64,000 nt of DNA from Paenibacillus chitinolyticus NBRC 15660 (GCF_000739915.1 NZ_BBJT01000002.1:124001-188000), one strand, 5' to 3'; counted from the stretch's first letter, positions 46,401-55,089 are shown. Made by a program: numbers and translations. The notes: generated by a model not told the origin, from the sequence alone.

Positions 46401-49400
46401 AGCGTAACGTCTCTGCCTTCTCCGCCCGTCCTGTCCAACAAAGCAATCGTCTCCTTCACTTCGGGCACTTTTACCGGGTCCAGCACGTCGGGAACCGTTC
46501 TTGTGCCGGTCTATCAGCCGATTCTAGCGGCCGTTAAAACGGCTAATTTCTCCAACGCCACGGTTGGCGATACGATCGCTTACACGATTGCGGTAACGAA
46601 CAGCGGAAATATTGCCGCCAGCCTCGTCGTAACCGATCCGATCCCTCCGGGCTCCACTTTTCTGGCTAACAGTGTGCTTGTGAACGGACTGCCCCTCCCC
46701 GGAGCGGATCCCACGACAGGAATTACGGCGGGCTCGCTTCTGCCGGGAGCGACGACATTGGTTTCGTTCGAAACCGTTGTCGTATCCGTTCCACCGTCTT
46801 CAAGACTGAACGATCAGGCCGCAGTCGCGTTTACGTTCCAGCCTCCGGACGGACGCACCATCAGCGAATCGGTCAGTTCGAATCCCGTTACGATTCCCGT
46901 ATCCGCGCCGAACGTTGCGGTTACGAAAACCGCCGGTTCCACGGATGCCGTCGTCGGCGATACCATCGCCTACACCATCACCGCCACAAACAGCGGTATT
47001 GAAAATGTGGCCAACGTCGTTATTTCCGATCCGATCCCGGCCGGCTCGGTTCTTGTCCCGGGCAGTGTAACCCTAAACGGACTGCCTGTTCCTGCGGGTA
47101 ATCCGGCTGCCGGCATTCCTGCCGGAATTATCGCGCCGGGCGCATCGGCCTTTCTCCGTTTCCGAGTAACGGTCACTTCTCTGCCTTCTCCGGCCCAACT
47201 CCTGGATCAGGCTACGGTTAGCTTTACTTCCGGCGCTTTTACGGGATCTTCGGTCTCCGCGCCGCTCTCCATTCCCGTGTATCAGCCTCTTATCACCTTG
47301 GCCAAAAGCGGAAATTCAACCAACGCAACCGTAGGCGACACGATCACCTATTCGATTCTGGTAACCAATTCCGGCAATATCGACGCTGCCGCTACGATCA
47401 CGGACCCGATTCCGGCCGGTTCCGCCTTCTTTGTGAACAGTGTCGCCGTGAACGGCACATCGTACCCCGGGTCCGATCCGTCCACGGGCATTGCAGTCGG
47501 GTCCATTGCGCCCGGAAGTTCCACTCTAGTCACCTTCCAGGTGATTGTCACTTCCGTTCCGGCACCGCCTTCGCTCGTCAACCAGGCTTCCGCCAGCTTT
47601 ACTTTCGTTCCGCCGGACGGACGTATTATCCAGGAATCCGCCGTCTCCAACGTAGTCTCCATTCCAGTATCGGCCCCCGATATCTTGGTCACCAAAACGG
47701 CCGGTTCCACGGATGCGGCAGTAGGCGATACGATCACCTACACGATTACCGCTTCGAACGCCGGTATCTCCGGCGTGACTAACGTGATCGTGACCGATCC
47801 CATTCCAACCGGTTCCGCATTGGTCCCCGGGAGCGTGACCGTGAACGGGATCGTTAAGCCCGGCGCTGACCCGGCTTCCGGTATCGCAGTCGGCTCTGTA
47901 GCGCCCGGGGCGGTAGCGACGGTTTCTTTTCAAGTCACCGTCACTTCCCTGCCGTCTCCTCCCGTCTTGTCCAATCAGGCGAGAGTCAGCTACACATCCG
48001 GAGCTTTTTCCGGCAGTTCTCTCTCGGACCCGGTAGTCATCGGCGTGTATCAGCCGATACTCAGCGTTACCAAAAGCGCGAACACCGCCAATGCCACGGT
48101 GGGCGATACGATCGTCTACACGATCCTCGCGGCCAATTCCGGCGATATCGCAGCGGTAACGACGATTTCGGATCCGATCCCCGCCGGTTCGGCATTTATA
48201 GCCAACAGTGTGGTCGTGAACGGACAGCCGATCCCCGGAGCGGATCCGACCGTCGGGATCGCAGTCGGTCCGATCCCGCCTGCAGGCACGGCCGGAGTGA
48301 CTTTCCAGGTTGTCGTTACTTCCGTCCCGTCTCCGCCGACACTCGTCGACCAGGCAACCGCCGCTTTCACCTTCCAGCCGCCCGACGGACGGACGTTGAG
48401 CGGTACCGCCCTTTCCAACGCCGTCAGCATACCTGTATCGGCTCCGAACGTGACCGTGGGCAAGAGCGCCAGCGCAGCGGACGCTGTATTCGGAGATACG
48501 GTGACGTATACCATCACGGCGGCAAACAACGGAATCGAAGCGGTAACCGGTGTTATCGTAACCGATCCGATTCCGGCCGGCTCCGTTTTCGTTCCGGGCA
48601 GCGTAACACTGGGCGGTGTGCCTCTTCCTTTGGCCCGGCCCGACGCGGGTATCAATGCCGGAACGATCGCAGCGGGCGCAACTGCCACCGTCACCTTCCA
48701 GGTTACGGTTACATCCCTGCCGTCTCCGCCCGTTCTGTCCAACCAGGCTGCCGTAAGCTTCACATCGGGAGTTTTCTCCGGCACTTCTTACTCCGATCCG
48801 GTTACGGTACCGCTCTATCAGCCGATTCTTCAACTCGCCAAAAGCGCAAATTTCTCCAATGTGACCGTCGGGGACACTCTGACTTATACGATACAGACAA
48901 CCAACAGCGGAAATATCGCCGCCGCCCTCCTCCTATCGGACCCTATTCCCGCAGGATCGCAGTTTATTGAAAACAGCGTCAGCGTAAACGGAATTCCCGT
49001 ACCGGGCGCTTCACCCGTTGCCGGTATAAATGCCGGAAGTGTTCTTCCGGGAAGTACGGCTTCCGTCATGTTCCAGGTTCTCGTTACATCGGTTCCCAAT
49101 CCGCAGCAGTTGACGGATCAGGCCACCGCCGCTTTTACTTTCCTGCCGCCCGACGGACGCATCGTAAACGGCTCCGCCGTTTCCAACACCCTGTCCATTC
49201 CGGTATCGGCTCCGAACGTATCTGTCGTGAAAGGGACGACTGCAGCCGATGCCATCTTCGGGGATATCGTCACGTACTCTATCGCCGTCACGAACAACGG
49301 AATAGAAGCCGTGACCGATACAGTCGTGACCGATCCTATCCCGCCCGGCTCCGCTTTCTTACCGGGCAGCGTCACGGTAGGAGGCACAGCCAGGCCCGGA

Positions 49401-52310
49401 ACGAGCCCGGTTACCGGTATTCCTTTGGGTACCCTTGCGTCAGGTTCCACGGCAGTCGTTACTTTCCAAGTCACCGTCCAGTCTCTGCCGACGCCTCCCC
49501 AGCTTTACAACCAGGCGTCCGTCGCGTTTACGAGCGGGGCCTTTACGTTCTCATCGGTATCGAATCCCGTTGTCGTGCCGATCTTCCAGCCTATCCTTAC
49601 CGTTGCCAAATCAGGAAGTTCGGACAACGCAACCGTGGGAGACACCGTCACTTATACGATTGTCCTCACGAATACGGGCAACCTTGCGGCGAGCGCATCG
49701 GTAACCGATCCGATTCCGCCGGGATCTTCCTTCGTGCCGAATAGTGTCACGCTGAACGGAATACCCTTGCCCGGAACCGATCCGGTTACGGGAATACCCA
49801 CGGGATCCATTGCTCCCGGAGGGTCCGCTGCCGTCACCTTTCAGGTGCTCGTTACGGCTGTTCCGGTTCCTCCCCTGCTTATCGATCAGGCATCGGCGCA
49901 GTTTACTTTCGTTTCTCCGGACGGAAGGACGAATACGGGATCGGGTGCATCGAACACGGTCATTGTTTCGGTATCTAACATCGCTGTCACCGCGGTCAAG
50001 GAGACTGATTTGCGAAGCTCCATCCTCGGCGATACTATCCGGTATACGATCACCGTAACGAACAAGGATGCCGATCTTATCCGGGAAGTCGTGCTCACCG
50101 ATCCGCTTCCGCAGGGTTCCGCTTTCGTGAAAGGCAGCGTCACTGTGGACGGTGTTGCCTTGCCCGACGCCGATCCCAATACGGGCATCGCTATCGGGCA
50201 GCTGGCTTCCGGAGCATCGGTCGCGGCTTCCTTCCAGGCGTCCGTCGTATCGCTTCCATCTCCTCCGGAGCTTACGAATCAGGCTGTCGTTACTTTCGTC
50301 AGCGGCGCAGAAGCCGGTTCGATTGTTTCCAACTCCGTGACCGTTCCCGTTCTTCAGCCGATTCTGACGGTTCCGAAGACGGGCGACACAGACAGCGTGG
50401 CGGCCGGTGATACCGTTCTCTATACGATTACAGTGGCGAACACCGGTTCCACCGGTGCATTTACCACGATCACGGATGCACTGCCGCCTGAAACGATTCT
50501 TGTGCCGGACAGTGTTACCGTCAACGGCACCGTAATTCCCGGCGCCGATCCCGCCGCGGGAATCACGGTCGGCACCATTGCTCCGGGGGCATCTGCGTCG
50601 GTCTCCTTCCGTGTGCGGGTTACCGTGATACCACCGGAAGGCGTTCTTGTGAACCGGGCGCTGTCCGCCTTCTCGTTCCAGACGCCGGACGGCCGGACGC
50701 ATGAAGGCAGCTCCGCTTCGGAACCGGTTGTGATCCCTGTCACGCCGCACTCTGTCAGTCTGTTCAAAAACAGTACGGTAGAGGCTGCCGCAATCGGAGA
50801 TGTCCTTGCGTTCGGCATAACCGTGACGAATGGAGGGCAGGCCCCCGCTGCCGATGTGATCGTCACGGATCTCCTGCCGGAAGGTACGTCCTTCGTGCCG
50901 GGAAGTGTGACGGTCGACGGCACCGCTCTTCCGGATGCCCAGCTTCAAGCCGGAATTGCCTTGGGGTCGGTTCCGCCGCAGAGCACAGTCCTGATCGGAT
51001 TCCAACTGGAGATCACCTCCATTCCGGAAGCGGCCCAGCTCGTCAATACGGCATCGGCAAGCTTCACGTATGCGGACCATTCCTACACGGTATCCGCCAG
51101 TTCCGACGCCATATTCGTCTACAAGTATGGGATCGAAGCCGTGAAAAGTTCGGATCAAACCATTGCCACGATCGGCTCCGAAATCGCTTATAACGTAGTG
51201 GTGACGAATACCGGAACGATTGACGCGAGCTCGATCGTCCTGACCGACCGGCTGCCGGCGGGGACGCAGCTCGATGCGGGCAGTATCCGTATCGACGGAC
51301 AGCTTCAGCCCGGTGCCAATCTCTCCGCAGGATTATCCCTGCCCTCACTCGGACCTGGGGGTTCAGCGAGTGTATCCTACTCGGTAACGGTAACGGAGCA
51401 GCCCGATTCGGGCCAAATCGAAAACCAGGCTCGGATTGAAAGCTCGTATGTTCTCCCGGACGGTAAAACCGAATGGGAGGTGGTTTCATCCAATCTCATC
51501 GGGATAAGCGTGCATTCCCCAGTGATCATTGCGGAAAAATCGGCGTCACCCGGAATCCGCGTCCTGGGAGATGTCGTAGAATACACCGTGGCGATTCGGA
51601 ACAGCGGTACACTTGCAGCGGATGTTACCCTGCAAGATCTGCTTCCGCCCGGCTCGGCCTACGTCCCGGATTCCGTGACCGTTAACGGAGAGCCTCGTCC
51701 AGCGGCGGACCCTTCCGATCTGGCAATCGGACTACTGGCTCCCGGCAGTGCTGTAACGGCCGCTTTCCGTTTAACGATTACGTCGCTTCCGGCGGAGGGA
51801 CTTCTCCGGAACCGGGCTACGGCAAAATTTACGTACCGGCTGCCGGATGAAACAGACATTTATACGGGCGCAGCCGCATCTAATGAAGTCGTCCTTCCGG
51901 TTTTTGCGCCGGCTGTTTTGATTCATTTGAATGTTGACAGCCATGAAGCGGCTTCGGGAGATATACTGACCTATACGGCCGTCATTACGAATACAAGCCG
52001 CGCTCCGATCGTTGAAATCTTTACGGAAAATGACCTCTCCGCCGGTCTCGCTTTCGTATCCGGAAGCGTTCGTATCAATGGGATGTCCGCTCCTAACGCG
52101 GACATAACCGCGGGAGTCCTGCTCGGAGAGCTTCAGGATGGCGAAAGCACCACCGTTCAGTTCGCTGTCGCTATCCTTCCGGCTACGTACGGGTTAGTTA
52201 CGCTTCGGCAGACGGCCGGATTCTCTGTCAGGCTGCCGGATAACCGCATTATTTCAGGCAGCCAGCAGTCAAATCCGGTCACGATCCGAATCGTTCAACA
52301 CGAGGAATAA
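40470..52310 (+). CDS. Giant DUF11-repeat surface protein, 3,946 residues
   Basis: A single uninterrupted frame of 3,946 codons with GGAGG 10 bases upstream. Residues 1-348 form a distinct beta-rich N-terminal domain (ITFTGNTLGLSR, GSTVLYAELIWGGSYLDG, SAQEGDANKTGD), known from Bacillus-group DUF11 proteins. Residues 349-3946 are 28 consecutive DUF11-like immunoglobulin-type repeats of 124-133 residues. Each carries VGDTxTYTxxxxNSG, then TDPIPAGS, then SVTVNG, and ends in VPVYQP or IPVSAPN. There is no signal peptide, no membrane helix, no LPXTG and no S-layer-homology domain. Release by the Sec pathway is therefore not supported, and deposition from the mother cell onto the spore is one alternative. 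Cys appears to be absent from the repeats, favouring extracellular stability. Confidence 0.93.
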   Translation: MAFLQRYAANQTGAITFTGNTLGLSRSETAGVPGTVDSIGAYITTDTTLQYGTYPAGTTSLYTSNSSAAVLTLPAGSTVLYAELIWGGSYLDGTVNNTAFINNPITFTTPAGTSSVTQDAATVYNVTFAVSPSSVLAYVRTANVTALVSAGGTGTYTAKSIVGTLAVPDPTANHAGWTLAVVYQNPSLPFRNLSLGVGAEIVQSTSGAVNVVISGFATPAQGTLKGRALISAQEGDANKTGDQALFGPTASSLTALSGANNFAANFFASQINKDDGTLDTSGTFGTRNAVNGAPGTLISGGRQGWDITNVDISSTLKNAQTSAILQLTTSGDGYIVNANAIQIDINAPLVSVTKTASVTGAVIGDTVTFTIAVKNTGLVDASSTVLTDPIPAGSALVANSVTVNGTARTGTDPSAGILLGTISAGSMTTVTFRVTVTSLPSPAQLSNQATASFSFQSVAGGPVISGSVPSNTLAVPVYQPVIGLVKTANTSTATVGDTVTYTLTAANTGSIRAAATLTDPIPAGSTFVTGSVTVNGTSLPAANPATGFTIGNIDAGGGVVTVTFQTVVASVPTGGRLIDQGTASYTYSPPDGRTLSGSAVSNTLSIPVSAPNVTVVKTAGSTDAVVGDTVTYTITATNNGIVPVTGVVVTDPIPAGSSFVTGSVTVNGTAVPGANPATGVPVASIAAGSSAVVTFRVNVTSVPSPAQLSNQATVSFSSGAFTGSSLSNTITLPVYQAVVSAVKSVSPASATVGATLTYTVTVKNSGNLSVSLNVSDPIPAGSTFLAGSVTVNGTPLPAANPAAGFAAGSLAAGASSVITFQTVVTSLPATSRLVDQATASYTYQPPDGRTLSGSAVSNEVSVPVSAPNVAAVKSGSKTAATVGDVITYTVVAANGSSVPVTGVVITDPIPAGTTFNAGSVTVNGTAVPAANPSAGVPVGTIAAGASTTLQFTVAVTSVPSPATLGNQATVSFTSGAFTGSSVSNTVSVPVYQPVLSAVKSADTARATVGDSVTYTVSLTNSGNYNASITLTDPIPAGSSFAPNSVTVNGLPLAGADPVTGISVGTVSPGTTSTVTFQTVVNSLPAPPQLSDQAVAAYTYRLPDGRTLTGTVSSNMLTIPVSAPNVSVVKTTSATDAIIGDTVTYTIAVTNNGIEAVSGVVVTDPIPAGSSFVSGSVNVRGAPLPTANPVAGIPVGSIAAGASAAVTFAVQVNTLPSPPQLSNQASASFASGAFSGTAVSDLLIVPVYQPVLAAVKSAGTSRVTVGDTVAYTVTITNSGNLSAQLTVTDPIPTGSSFVANSVTVGGVPVPGANPAAGIAAGVAGPGAAVTVTFQTIVNTLPSPPVLTDQAQVSYTYRPPDGRSLTGSVSSNSVTLPVSLPNVTIAKSPSAPDAIPGDVITYTLTVSNSGTGAVSNVVVTDPIPAGSVFVAGSVKVNGTAVPAVNPANGISAGTIAAGASSTIVFSVQVTSLPSPPQLVNQASVSYTSGSFSGSAASNTVSLPVYQPIVIVKKSANLSQGTVGDLVTYSITASNSGNIGVTASITDAIPAGSSLVSNSVALNQVPLPGANPAGGIAAGTLAPGASTTLTFQVVITSVPTPPQLVDQAAVSYTYQPPDGRTVSGSASSNTVVIPVSAPNVVISKSASAADAVVGDTIAYTLVAVNNGIENVTNVIVTDSIPDGTTLVPGSVTVNSVPVPGANPSVGVPAGLIVPGGAAAVTFSVLVNSLPASGQLVNRGSVSFTSGTLSFSSLSNTVTVPVYQSILSIAKSANTVNATVGDTITYTLVLSNSGNIAASTTVTDLIPAGSVLLDNSVTVNGSPRAGADPSTGIPVGSVAPGVPVTVTFQTVVNSVPASSILLDQASASFVFVPPDGRSVTGSAVSNTLVIPVSAPNVTVTLTTASTDAVLGDIVSYTITATNNGIENVTGVLATDSIPAGSVFVAGSVVLNGTSLPTANPSVGVPVGIIAPGASAVLSFQTSVTSLPSPPVLSNKAIVSFTSGTFTGSSTSGTVLVPVYQPILAAVKTANFSNATVGDTIAYTIAVTNSGNIAASLVVTDPIPPGSTFLANSVLVNGLPLPGADPTTGITAGSLLPGATTLVSFETVVVSVPPSSRLNDQAAVAFTFQPPDGRTISESVSSNPVTIPVSAPNVAVTKTAGSTDAVVGDTIAYTITATNSGIENVANVVISDPIPAGSVLVPGSVTLNGLPVPAGNPAAGIPAGIIAPGASAFLRFRVTVTSLPSPAQLLDQATVSFTSGAFTGSSVSAPLSIPVYQPLITLAKSGNSTNATVGDTITYSILVTNSGNIDAAATITDPIPAGSAFFVNSVAVNGTSYPGSDPSTGIAVGSIAPGSSTLVTFQVIVTSVPAPPSLVNQASASFTFVPPDGRIIQESAVSNVVSIPVSAPDILVTKTAGSTDAAVGDTITYTITASNAGISGVTNVIVTDPIPTGSALVPGSVTVNGIVKPGADPASGIAVGSVAPGAVATVSFQVTVTSLPSPPVLSNQARVSYTSGAFSGSSLSDPVVIGVYQPILSVTKSANTANATVGDTIVYTILAANSGDIAAVTTISDPIPAGSAFIANSVVVNGQPIPGADPTVGIAVGPIPPAGTAGVTFQVVVTSVPSPPTLVDQATAAFTFQPPDGRTLSGTALSNAVSIPVSAPNVTVGKSASAADAVFGDTVTYTITAANNGIEAVTGVIVTDPIPAGSVFVPGSVTLGGVPLPLARPDAGINAGTIAAGATATVTFQVTVTSLPSPPVLSNQAAVSFTSGVFSGTSYSDPVTVPLYQPILQLAKSANFSNVTVGDTLTYTIQTTNSGNIAAALLLSDPIPAGSQFIENSVSVNGIPVPGASPVAGINAGSVLPGSTASVMFQVLVTSVPNPQQLTDQATAAFTFLPPDGRIVNGSAVSNTLSIPVSAPNVSVVKGTTAADAIFGDIVTYSIAVTNNGIEAVTDTVVTDPIPPGSAFLPGSVTVGGTARPGTSPVTGIPLGTLASGSTAVVTFQVTVQSLPTPPQLYNQASVAFTSGAFTFSSVSNPVVVPIFQPILTVAKSGSSDNATVGDTVTYTIVLTNTGNLAASASVTDPIPPGSSFVPNSVTLNGIPLPGTDPVTGIPTGSIAPGGSAAVTFQVLVTAVPVPPLLIDQASAQFTFVSPDGRTNTGSGASNTVIVSVSNIAVTAVKETDLRSSILGDTIRYTITVTNKDADLIREVVLTDPLPQGSAFVKGSVTVDGVALPDADPNTGIAIGQLASGASVAASFQASVVSLPSPPELTNQAVVTFVSGAEAGSIVSNSVTVPVLQPILTVPKTGDTDSVAAGDTVLYTITVANTGSTGAFTTITDALPPETILVPDSVTVNGTVIPGADPAAGITVGTIAPGASASVSFRVRVTVIPPEGVLVNRALSAFSFQTPDGRTHEGSSASEPVVIPVTPHSVSLFKNSTVEAAAIGDVLAFGITVTNGGQAPAADVIVTDLLPEGTSFVPGSVTVDGTALPDAQLQAGIALGSVPPQSTVLIGFQLEITSIPEAAQLVNTASASFTYADHSYTVSASSDAIFVYKYGIEAVKSSDQTIATIGSEIAYNVVVTNTGTIDASSIVLTDRLPAGTQLDAGSIRIDGQLQPGANLSAGLSLPSLGPGGSASVSYSVTVTEQPDSGQIENQARIESSYVLPDGKTEWEVVSSNLIGISVHSPVIIAEKSASPGIRVLGDVVEYTVAIRNSGTLAADVTLQDLLPPGSAYVPDSVTVNGEPRPAADPSDLAIGLLAPGSAVTAAFRLTITSLPAEGLLRNRATAKFTYRLPDETDIYTGAAASNEVVLPVFAPAVLIHLNVDSHEAASGDILTYTAVITNTSRAPIVEIFTENDLSAGLAFVSGSVRINGMSAPNADITAGVLLGELQDGESTTVQFAVAILPATYGLVTLRQTAGFSVRLPDNRIISGSQQSNPVTIRIVQHEE
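41514..52310 (+). repeat. 28 tandem DUF11 coding repeats, two alternating types
   Basis: Type A modules (about 131 residues) include the hairpin PPDGR(T/S)xxGS and end in IPVSAPN. Type B modules (about 125 residues) contain FTSGAFTGSSxSN and end in VPVYQP. From about repeat 2 to repeat 22 they alternate strictly, giving an A+B unit of about 257 residues (about 770 bp). Repeats 23-28 are increasingly divergent. Nucleotide copies differ in codon choice, so the array is old rather than newly amplified. Confidence 0.88.
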
Positions 52311-52421
52311 CAGAGTACCGCATGAAAAGACCGGGGGAAGGTTCCCTCCGATCGAATCCAAAGTCGCTTTATATGCGGATGAGGCAGCCCGAAAACCCCC
52401 TGCTTCCATAGATTTCGCTTT

Positions 52422-52457
52422 AACACCCTCCACGACTGTGGTCAGGGTGTTTTTTTT
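52422..52457 (+). terminator. Terminator of the giant gene
   Basis: AACACCCT-CCAC pairs with GTGG-TC-AGGGTGTT and is followed by T8. It is 110 bases beyond the stop; 52311-52421 shows nothing else. Confidence 0.9.
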
Positions 52458-52797
52458 CATATCAGCCGTGCAGCTGTATCTGTGGTGAATGATCTTTCAG
52501 ATCACGAGGCTGTTGCCGTGATTCAGAGGCAACCGCACGAGAACAACGTGTGCCGTCCGTTATCAATTGCGTCGCTGTCCCTACTCTACGAATACATTGC
52601 CGAACCTGTATGGCAATGTATGGTTGCACCTTTGGATCTCCACATGTGCTCATGGTGGTCACCCCTCCCACATCTCACAGAGTCTACGCTCCCACATTCC
52701 TTCATTCAACCTGTCCATGAGGTGGAGGTCAGAAATGCTGCCCGACAGGATCTTCGATCGTAAGGATAGTGCCTTTCCGGCTCATCCGTGCTTCTTG
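52458..52797. other. Non-coding stretch beside an IS110 remnant, with a perfect hairpin
   Basis: No supported gene. ATACATTGCC (52592-52601) and GGCAATGTAT (52612-52621) form a perfect 10-bp stem around a 10-base loop, without a T tract. A minus-strand frame at 52462-52650 (start MSTCGDPKVQ) has GGAGGGG upstream but is not recognised. The region lies on the 3' side of the transposase remnant, where some IS110-group elements carry structural RNA. Confidence 0.4.
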
Positions 52798-53640
52798 TTA
52801 TCTTGCTCTGCTTTGGTCATCAACATAAAAAAACCGATCATTAAGCTGCTTGTGGTATCTCCCAAATCGAGGGATATCCGGGATCATCTTTTCTTCACTA
52901 AACTCATGTCCCTTCTGCAAGATACCGAAAAGGATGCGTATGAGTTTGTTACATAACGCGATGAGAGACTGCATCTTTTTTAATGGATTCACAGGCCGTT
53001 TGGTGTAATAATCGTGTAGGGTTCGAAAGGCTGAATTTTTAGCGACTAGCGGCATCATCACTCTAAAGAGCAGAGCACGAAGGCGTTTCCTGCCTCTCTT
53101 TGTGATCCTGGTTTGTCCTATATGTGTGCCGGATGAATTTGTTTTCAAATTCAGTCCAGCAAGCTTTGTGATCTGTTTCGGATGTCGGTACTGATAAATG
53201 TCTCCTACCTCGGCTAAAAAGTCAGAGATGGTATCCCGGCCAATACTTGCTTTACATGAGGGATCTGCGCTAGTAGTTCATCTAACTTTGCTTCCAATTC
53301 CTCAAGCTTATTTTGATGCCATTCGTACTGTGTCAGCAACAACTTTAGCTCCGTTTTAGCCAACTCAGAACCTTGCCTGATGCCAACAGAACAGCCGGCT
53401 GCTGCCTTCAGATTCTGTATTCGACCTAGACCAAGCCCGCGCTTTGCAGCTTCTCTTAATTGCTGCAGCAACGTCTCGTCTGGCACAGAAACAAGCTCAT
53501 GTGGCAGTAGATGAAGGCTTAGCATTTGGGATGGCGGACTTGCACTCCCAGTCCTTAAATACCGTCAGAAACTCTGGAAAATACCGATCTAGCAGTCTCC
53601 TTGGTTTTGTTTTTGGATCCGACGCTGGCCATCTATAAGG
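52798..53640 (-). pseudogene. IS110-family transposase remnant, frameshifted and 5'-truncated
   Basis: Pieces of one IS110/IS1111-type transposase lie in successive frames. First KTKPRRLLDRYFPEFLTVFKDWE (read from about 53605), then LREAAKRGLGLGRIQNLKAA with LEELEAKLDELLAQIPHVKQVLAGIP (53214-53525), then GTHIGQTRITKRGRKRLRALLFRV with NPLKKMQSLIALCNKLIRILFGIL (to 52860). At least two frameshifts separate them. The N-terminal DEDD catalytic domain (about 170 residues) is missing. The element is inactive. Confidence 0.85.
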
Positions 53641-53661
53641 AGCTGTCCTTGTGGCAGCTCC
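53639..53661. repeat. Inverted repeat at the IS110 remnant edge
   Basis: GGAGCTG-N9-CAGCTCC, immediately beyond the last recognisable transposase codons. It may mark the deletion or insertion boundary. Confidence 0.35.
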
Positions 53662-53838
53662 ACACATTTGTACCCGTTAGTTGAACAAATTAGCTTTGTC
53701 GTCTATGATAATAATATTCGTGGCTCAGGCGTAAATGTAACAATAACACAGTGAATCAGAAAAGTTCTCACGTTAAAAAGAATCCCACCATTTCTCTTAT
53801 CATGGCGCATAATATATAAAGGAAGCGAGAGTGAAGAT

Positions 53839-54258
53839 GTGAATATTAGAGTAGCAAATGAACTTGACTACCCAGCTTTAAGAAAAATATACTTGGAATC
53901 CCGTCGTAAAAGTTTTCATTGGGCCGACATAGAAGCAATGACTTTAGATGATTTTGATAAGCATACAGAAGGAGAGCATATCTTTTTAGTAGAGGAGAAT
54001 AATCAAATCCTCGGATTTGCTTCTCTGTATTTGCCTGATAACTTTATCCATAATTTATTCGTCCACCCCGATTTCTCTGGTAAGGGTGCTGGTGGTCTTT
54101 TACTCCAGGCCTCTATAGAAAAAATGGAAAAACCGATCAGATTGAAGTGCGTATCAAAAAATCATGCGGCAACGAAATTTTACGAGAGTAAGGGCTGGAA
54201 GAAAGTCGTTGAAGAAGGTACTCCACACGAAAAATATTGGGTTATGGAATACAATTGA
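53839..54258 (+). CDS. GNAT-family N-acetyltransferase
   Basis: 139 residues. GNAT fold with ILGFASLYLPDNFIHNLFVHPDFSGKGAGGLLL (acetyl-CoA loop region quoted from HPDFSGKGAGGLLL) and C-terminal NHAATKFYESKGWKKV. It transfers acetyl from acetyl-CoA to an amine; substrate unknown. The start is GTG at 53839, with AAAGGAAG about 15 bases upstream, so initiation is weak or elsewhere. A+T-rich codons set it apart from its neighbours, and it lies between two mobile-element remnants, which suggests it arrived by transfer. Confidence 0.88.
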   Translation: MNIRVANELDYPALRKIYLESRRKSFHWADIEAMTLDDFDKHTEGEHIFLVEENNQILGFASLYLPDNFIHNLFVHPDFSGKGAGGLLLQASIEKMEKPIRLKCVSKNHAATKFYESKGWKKVVEEGTPHEKYWVMEYN

Positions 54259-54424
54259 CCTCTCTACGCATGAAAGCAAGGAATTCCCTGGCTAAGTGAG
54301 TATCCACCACCTTACCCATACCCAATTTTTCGCTATTACTCATGATACGGTTCACCGCTAATGATCTTAAACTATACTGCCTGATAGCTGAGTGAAGCAA
54401 AGAGAATCACGGAATCTAAAACAG

Positions 54425-54445
54425 GCGATGGACCGGGTCCATCGC
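54425..54445. terminator. Hairpin downstream of the DJ-1-like gene
   Basis: GCGATGGAC-CGG-GTCCATCGC, a perfect 9-bp stem. On the minus strand it is followed by CTGTTTTAG. 54259-54424 holds no gene that I can support. Confidence 0.55.
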
Positions 54446-54489
54446 TGCACTGCCGGTTCCTTTTTGAAAAGCATTAAAACGAATTCAAC

Positions 54490-55089
54490 TTAACTCCAAA
54501 CAACACCTCGCCGCTCATATTCCATTCTATATTCAACGGCAGCTGCAATTTTGGCACCTGCGAACCTTTCCGTGATCCAAAGTCCCAAATCAAGTCCTGA
54601 AGTGACTCCTCTTGCAGTGATAATATTCCCTTGATCTACAATTCTGTAACGAAGCAGATCCGCCCCGTATTCACTGATTTCATCGTGCGCCAAATAGTGC
54701 ATCGTCGCCTTTCGACCATCCAATATACCGGAGGCAGCCAGCAGCATCCCCCCTGTACAAACTCCGGCAACGATCGTTCCTTCGTTGTGCATCTCTCTAA
54801 TCATTGCGGGCAGGGTTCCAAGCTCCGCTTGCTTTCGTGCCCCATGTTCAGCTTTATGATTCCAGCCACCGCCAGGTACAATTAACAGATCCGGACGATT
54901 ATCCATTCGTAAAAAATCATTTAGTTTCACCGTAACCCCGAACGAAGCAGCAATTTCTTGTTTTGGTTCGCTTGATATCAGATCAACCGTAAAAGGGGCC
55001 CCTTCTTCTATCGCTCTTTTGAGTACCTCAAAAGGTGCCAAAGAGACAAGCTCACCGAAGCCGTCAAACAATACAATTTGTATTTTCAT
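54490..55089 (-). CDS. DJ-1/PfpI-family protein
   Basis: 199 residues of the DJ-1/PfpI (class I glutamine amidotransferase-like) superfamily: KIQIVLFDGFGELVSLAPFEVL at the N terminus with the conserved Glu, and the nucleophile elbow VAGVCTGGMLLAASG with the reactive Cys. LLIVPGGGWNHKAEHG precedes it. Members act as hydrolases, isonitrile hydratase-like enzymes or glyoxalases. The start at 55089 is chosen by family alignment; there is no good ribosome binding site at either this ATG or the one six codons upstream. Function not assigned more closely. Confidence 0.85.
   Translation of the reverse strand: MKIQIVLFDGFGELVSLAPFEVLKRAIEEGAPFTVDLISSEPKQEIAASFGVTVKLNDFLRMDNRPDLLIVPGGGWNHKAEHGARKQAELGTLPAMIREMHNEGTIVAGVCTGGMLLAASGILDGRKATMHYLAHDEISEYGADLLRYRIVDQGNIITARGVTSGLDLGLWITERFAGAKIAAAVEYRMEYERRGVVWS

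Noticed and set aside
40997-52200. Many long antisense and alternative-frame ORFs inside the giant gene (for example minus-strand frames of 435 and 515 codons).
   Set aside because: They mirror the repeat codon pattern of the sense frame, lack ribosome binding sites and give low-complexity, family-free proteins.
39691-52310. A polymorphic toxin system formed by the giant gene and the SUKH protein.
   Set aside because: The giant protein ends in DUF11 repeats with no toxin domain, and the SUKH gene is on the other strand with its own terminator.
52567-52956. Plus-strand frames opposite the IS110 remnant.
   Set aside because: The minus strand shows transposase segments; the plus products are unrelated to any family.
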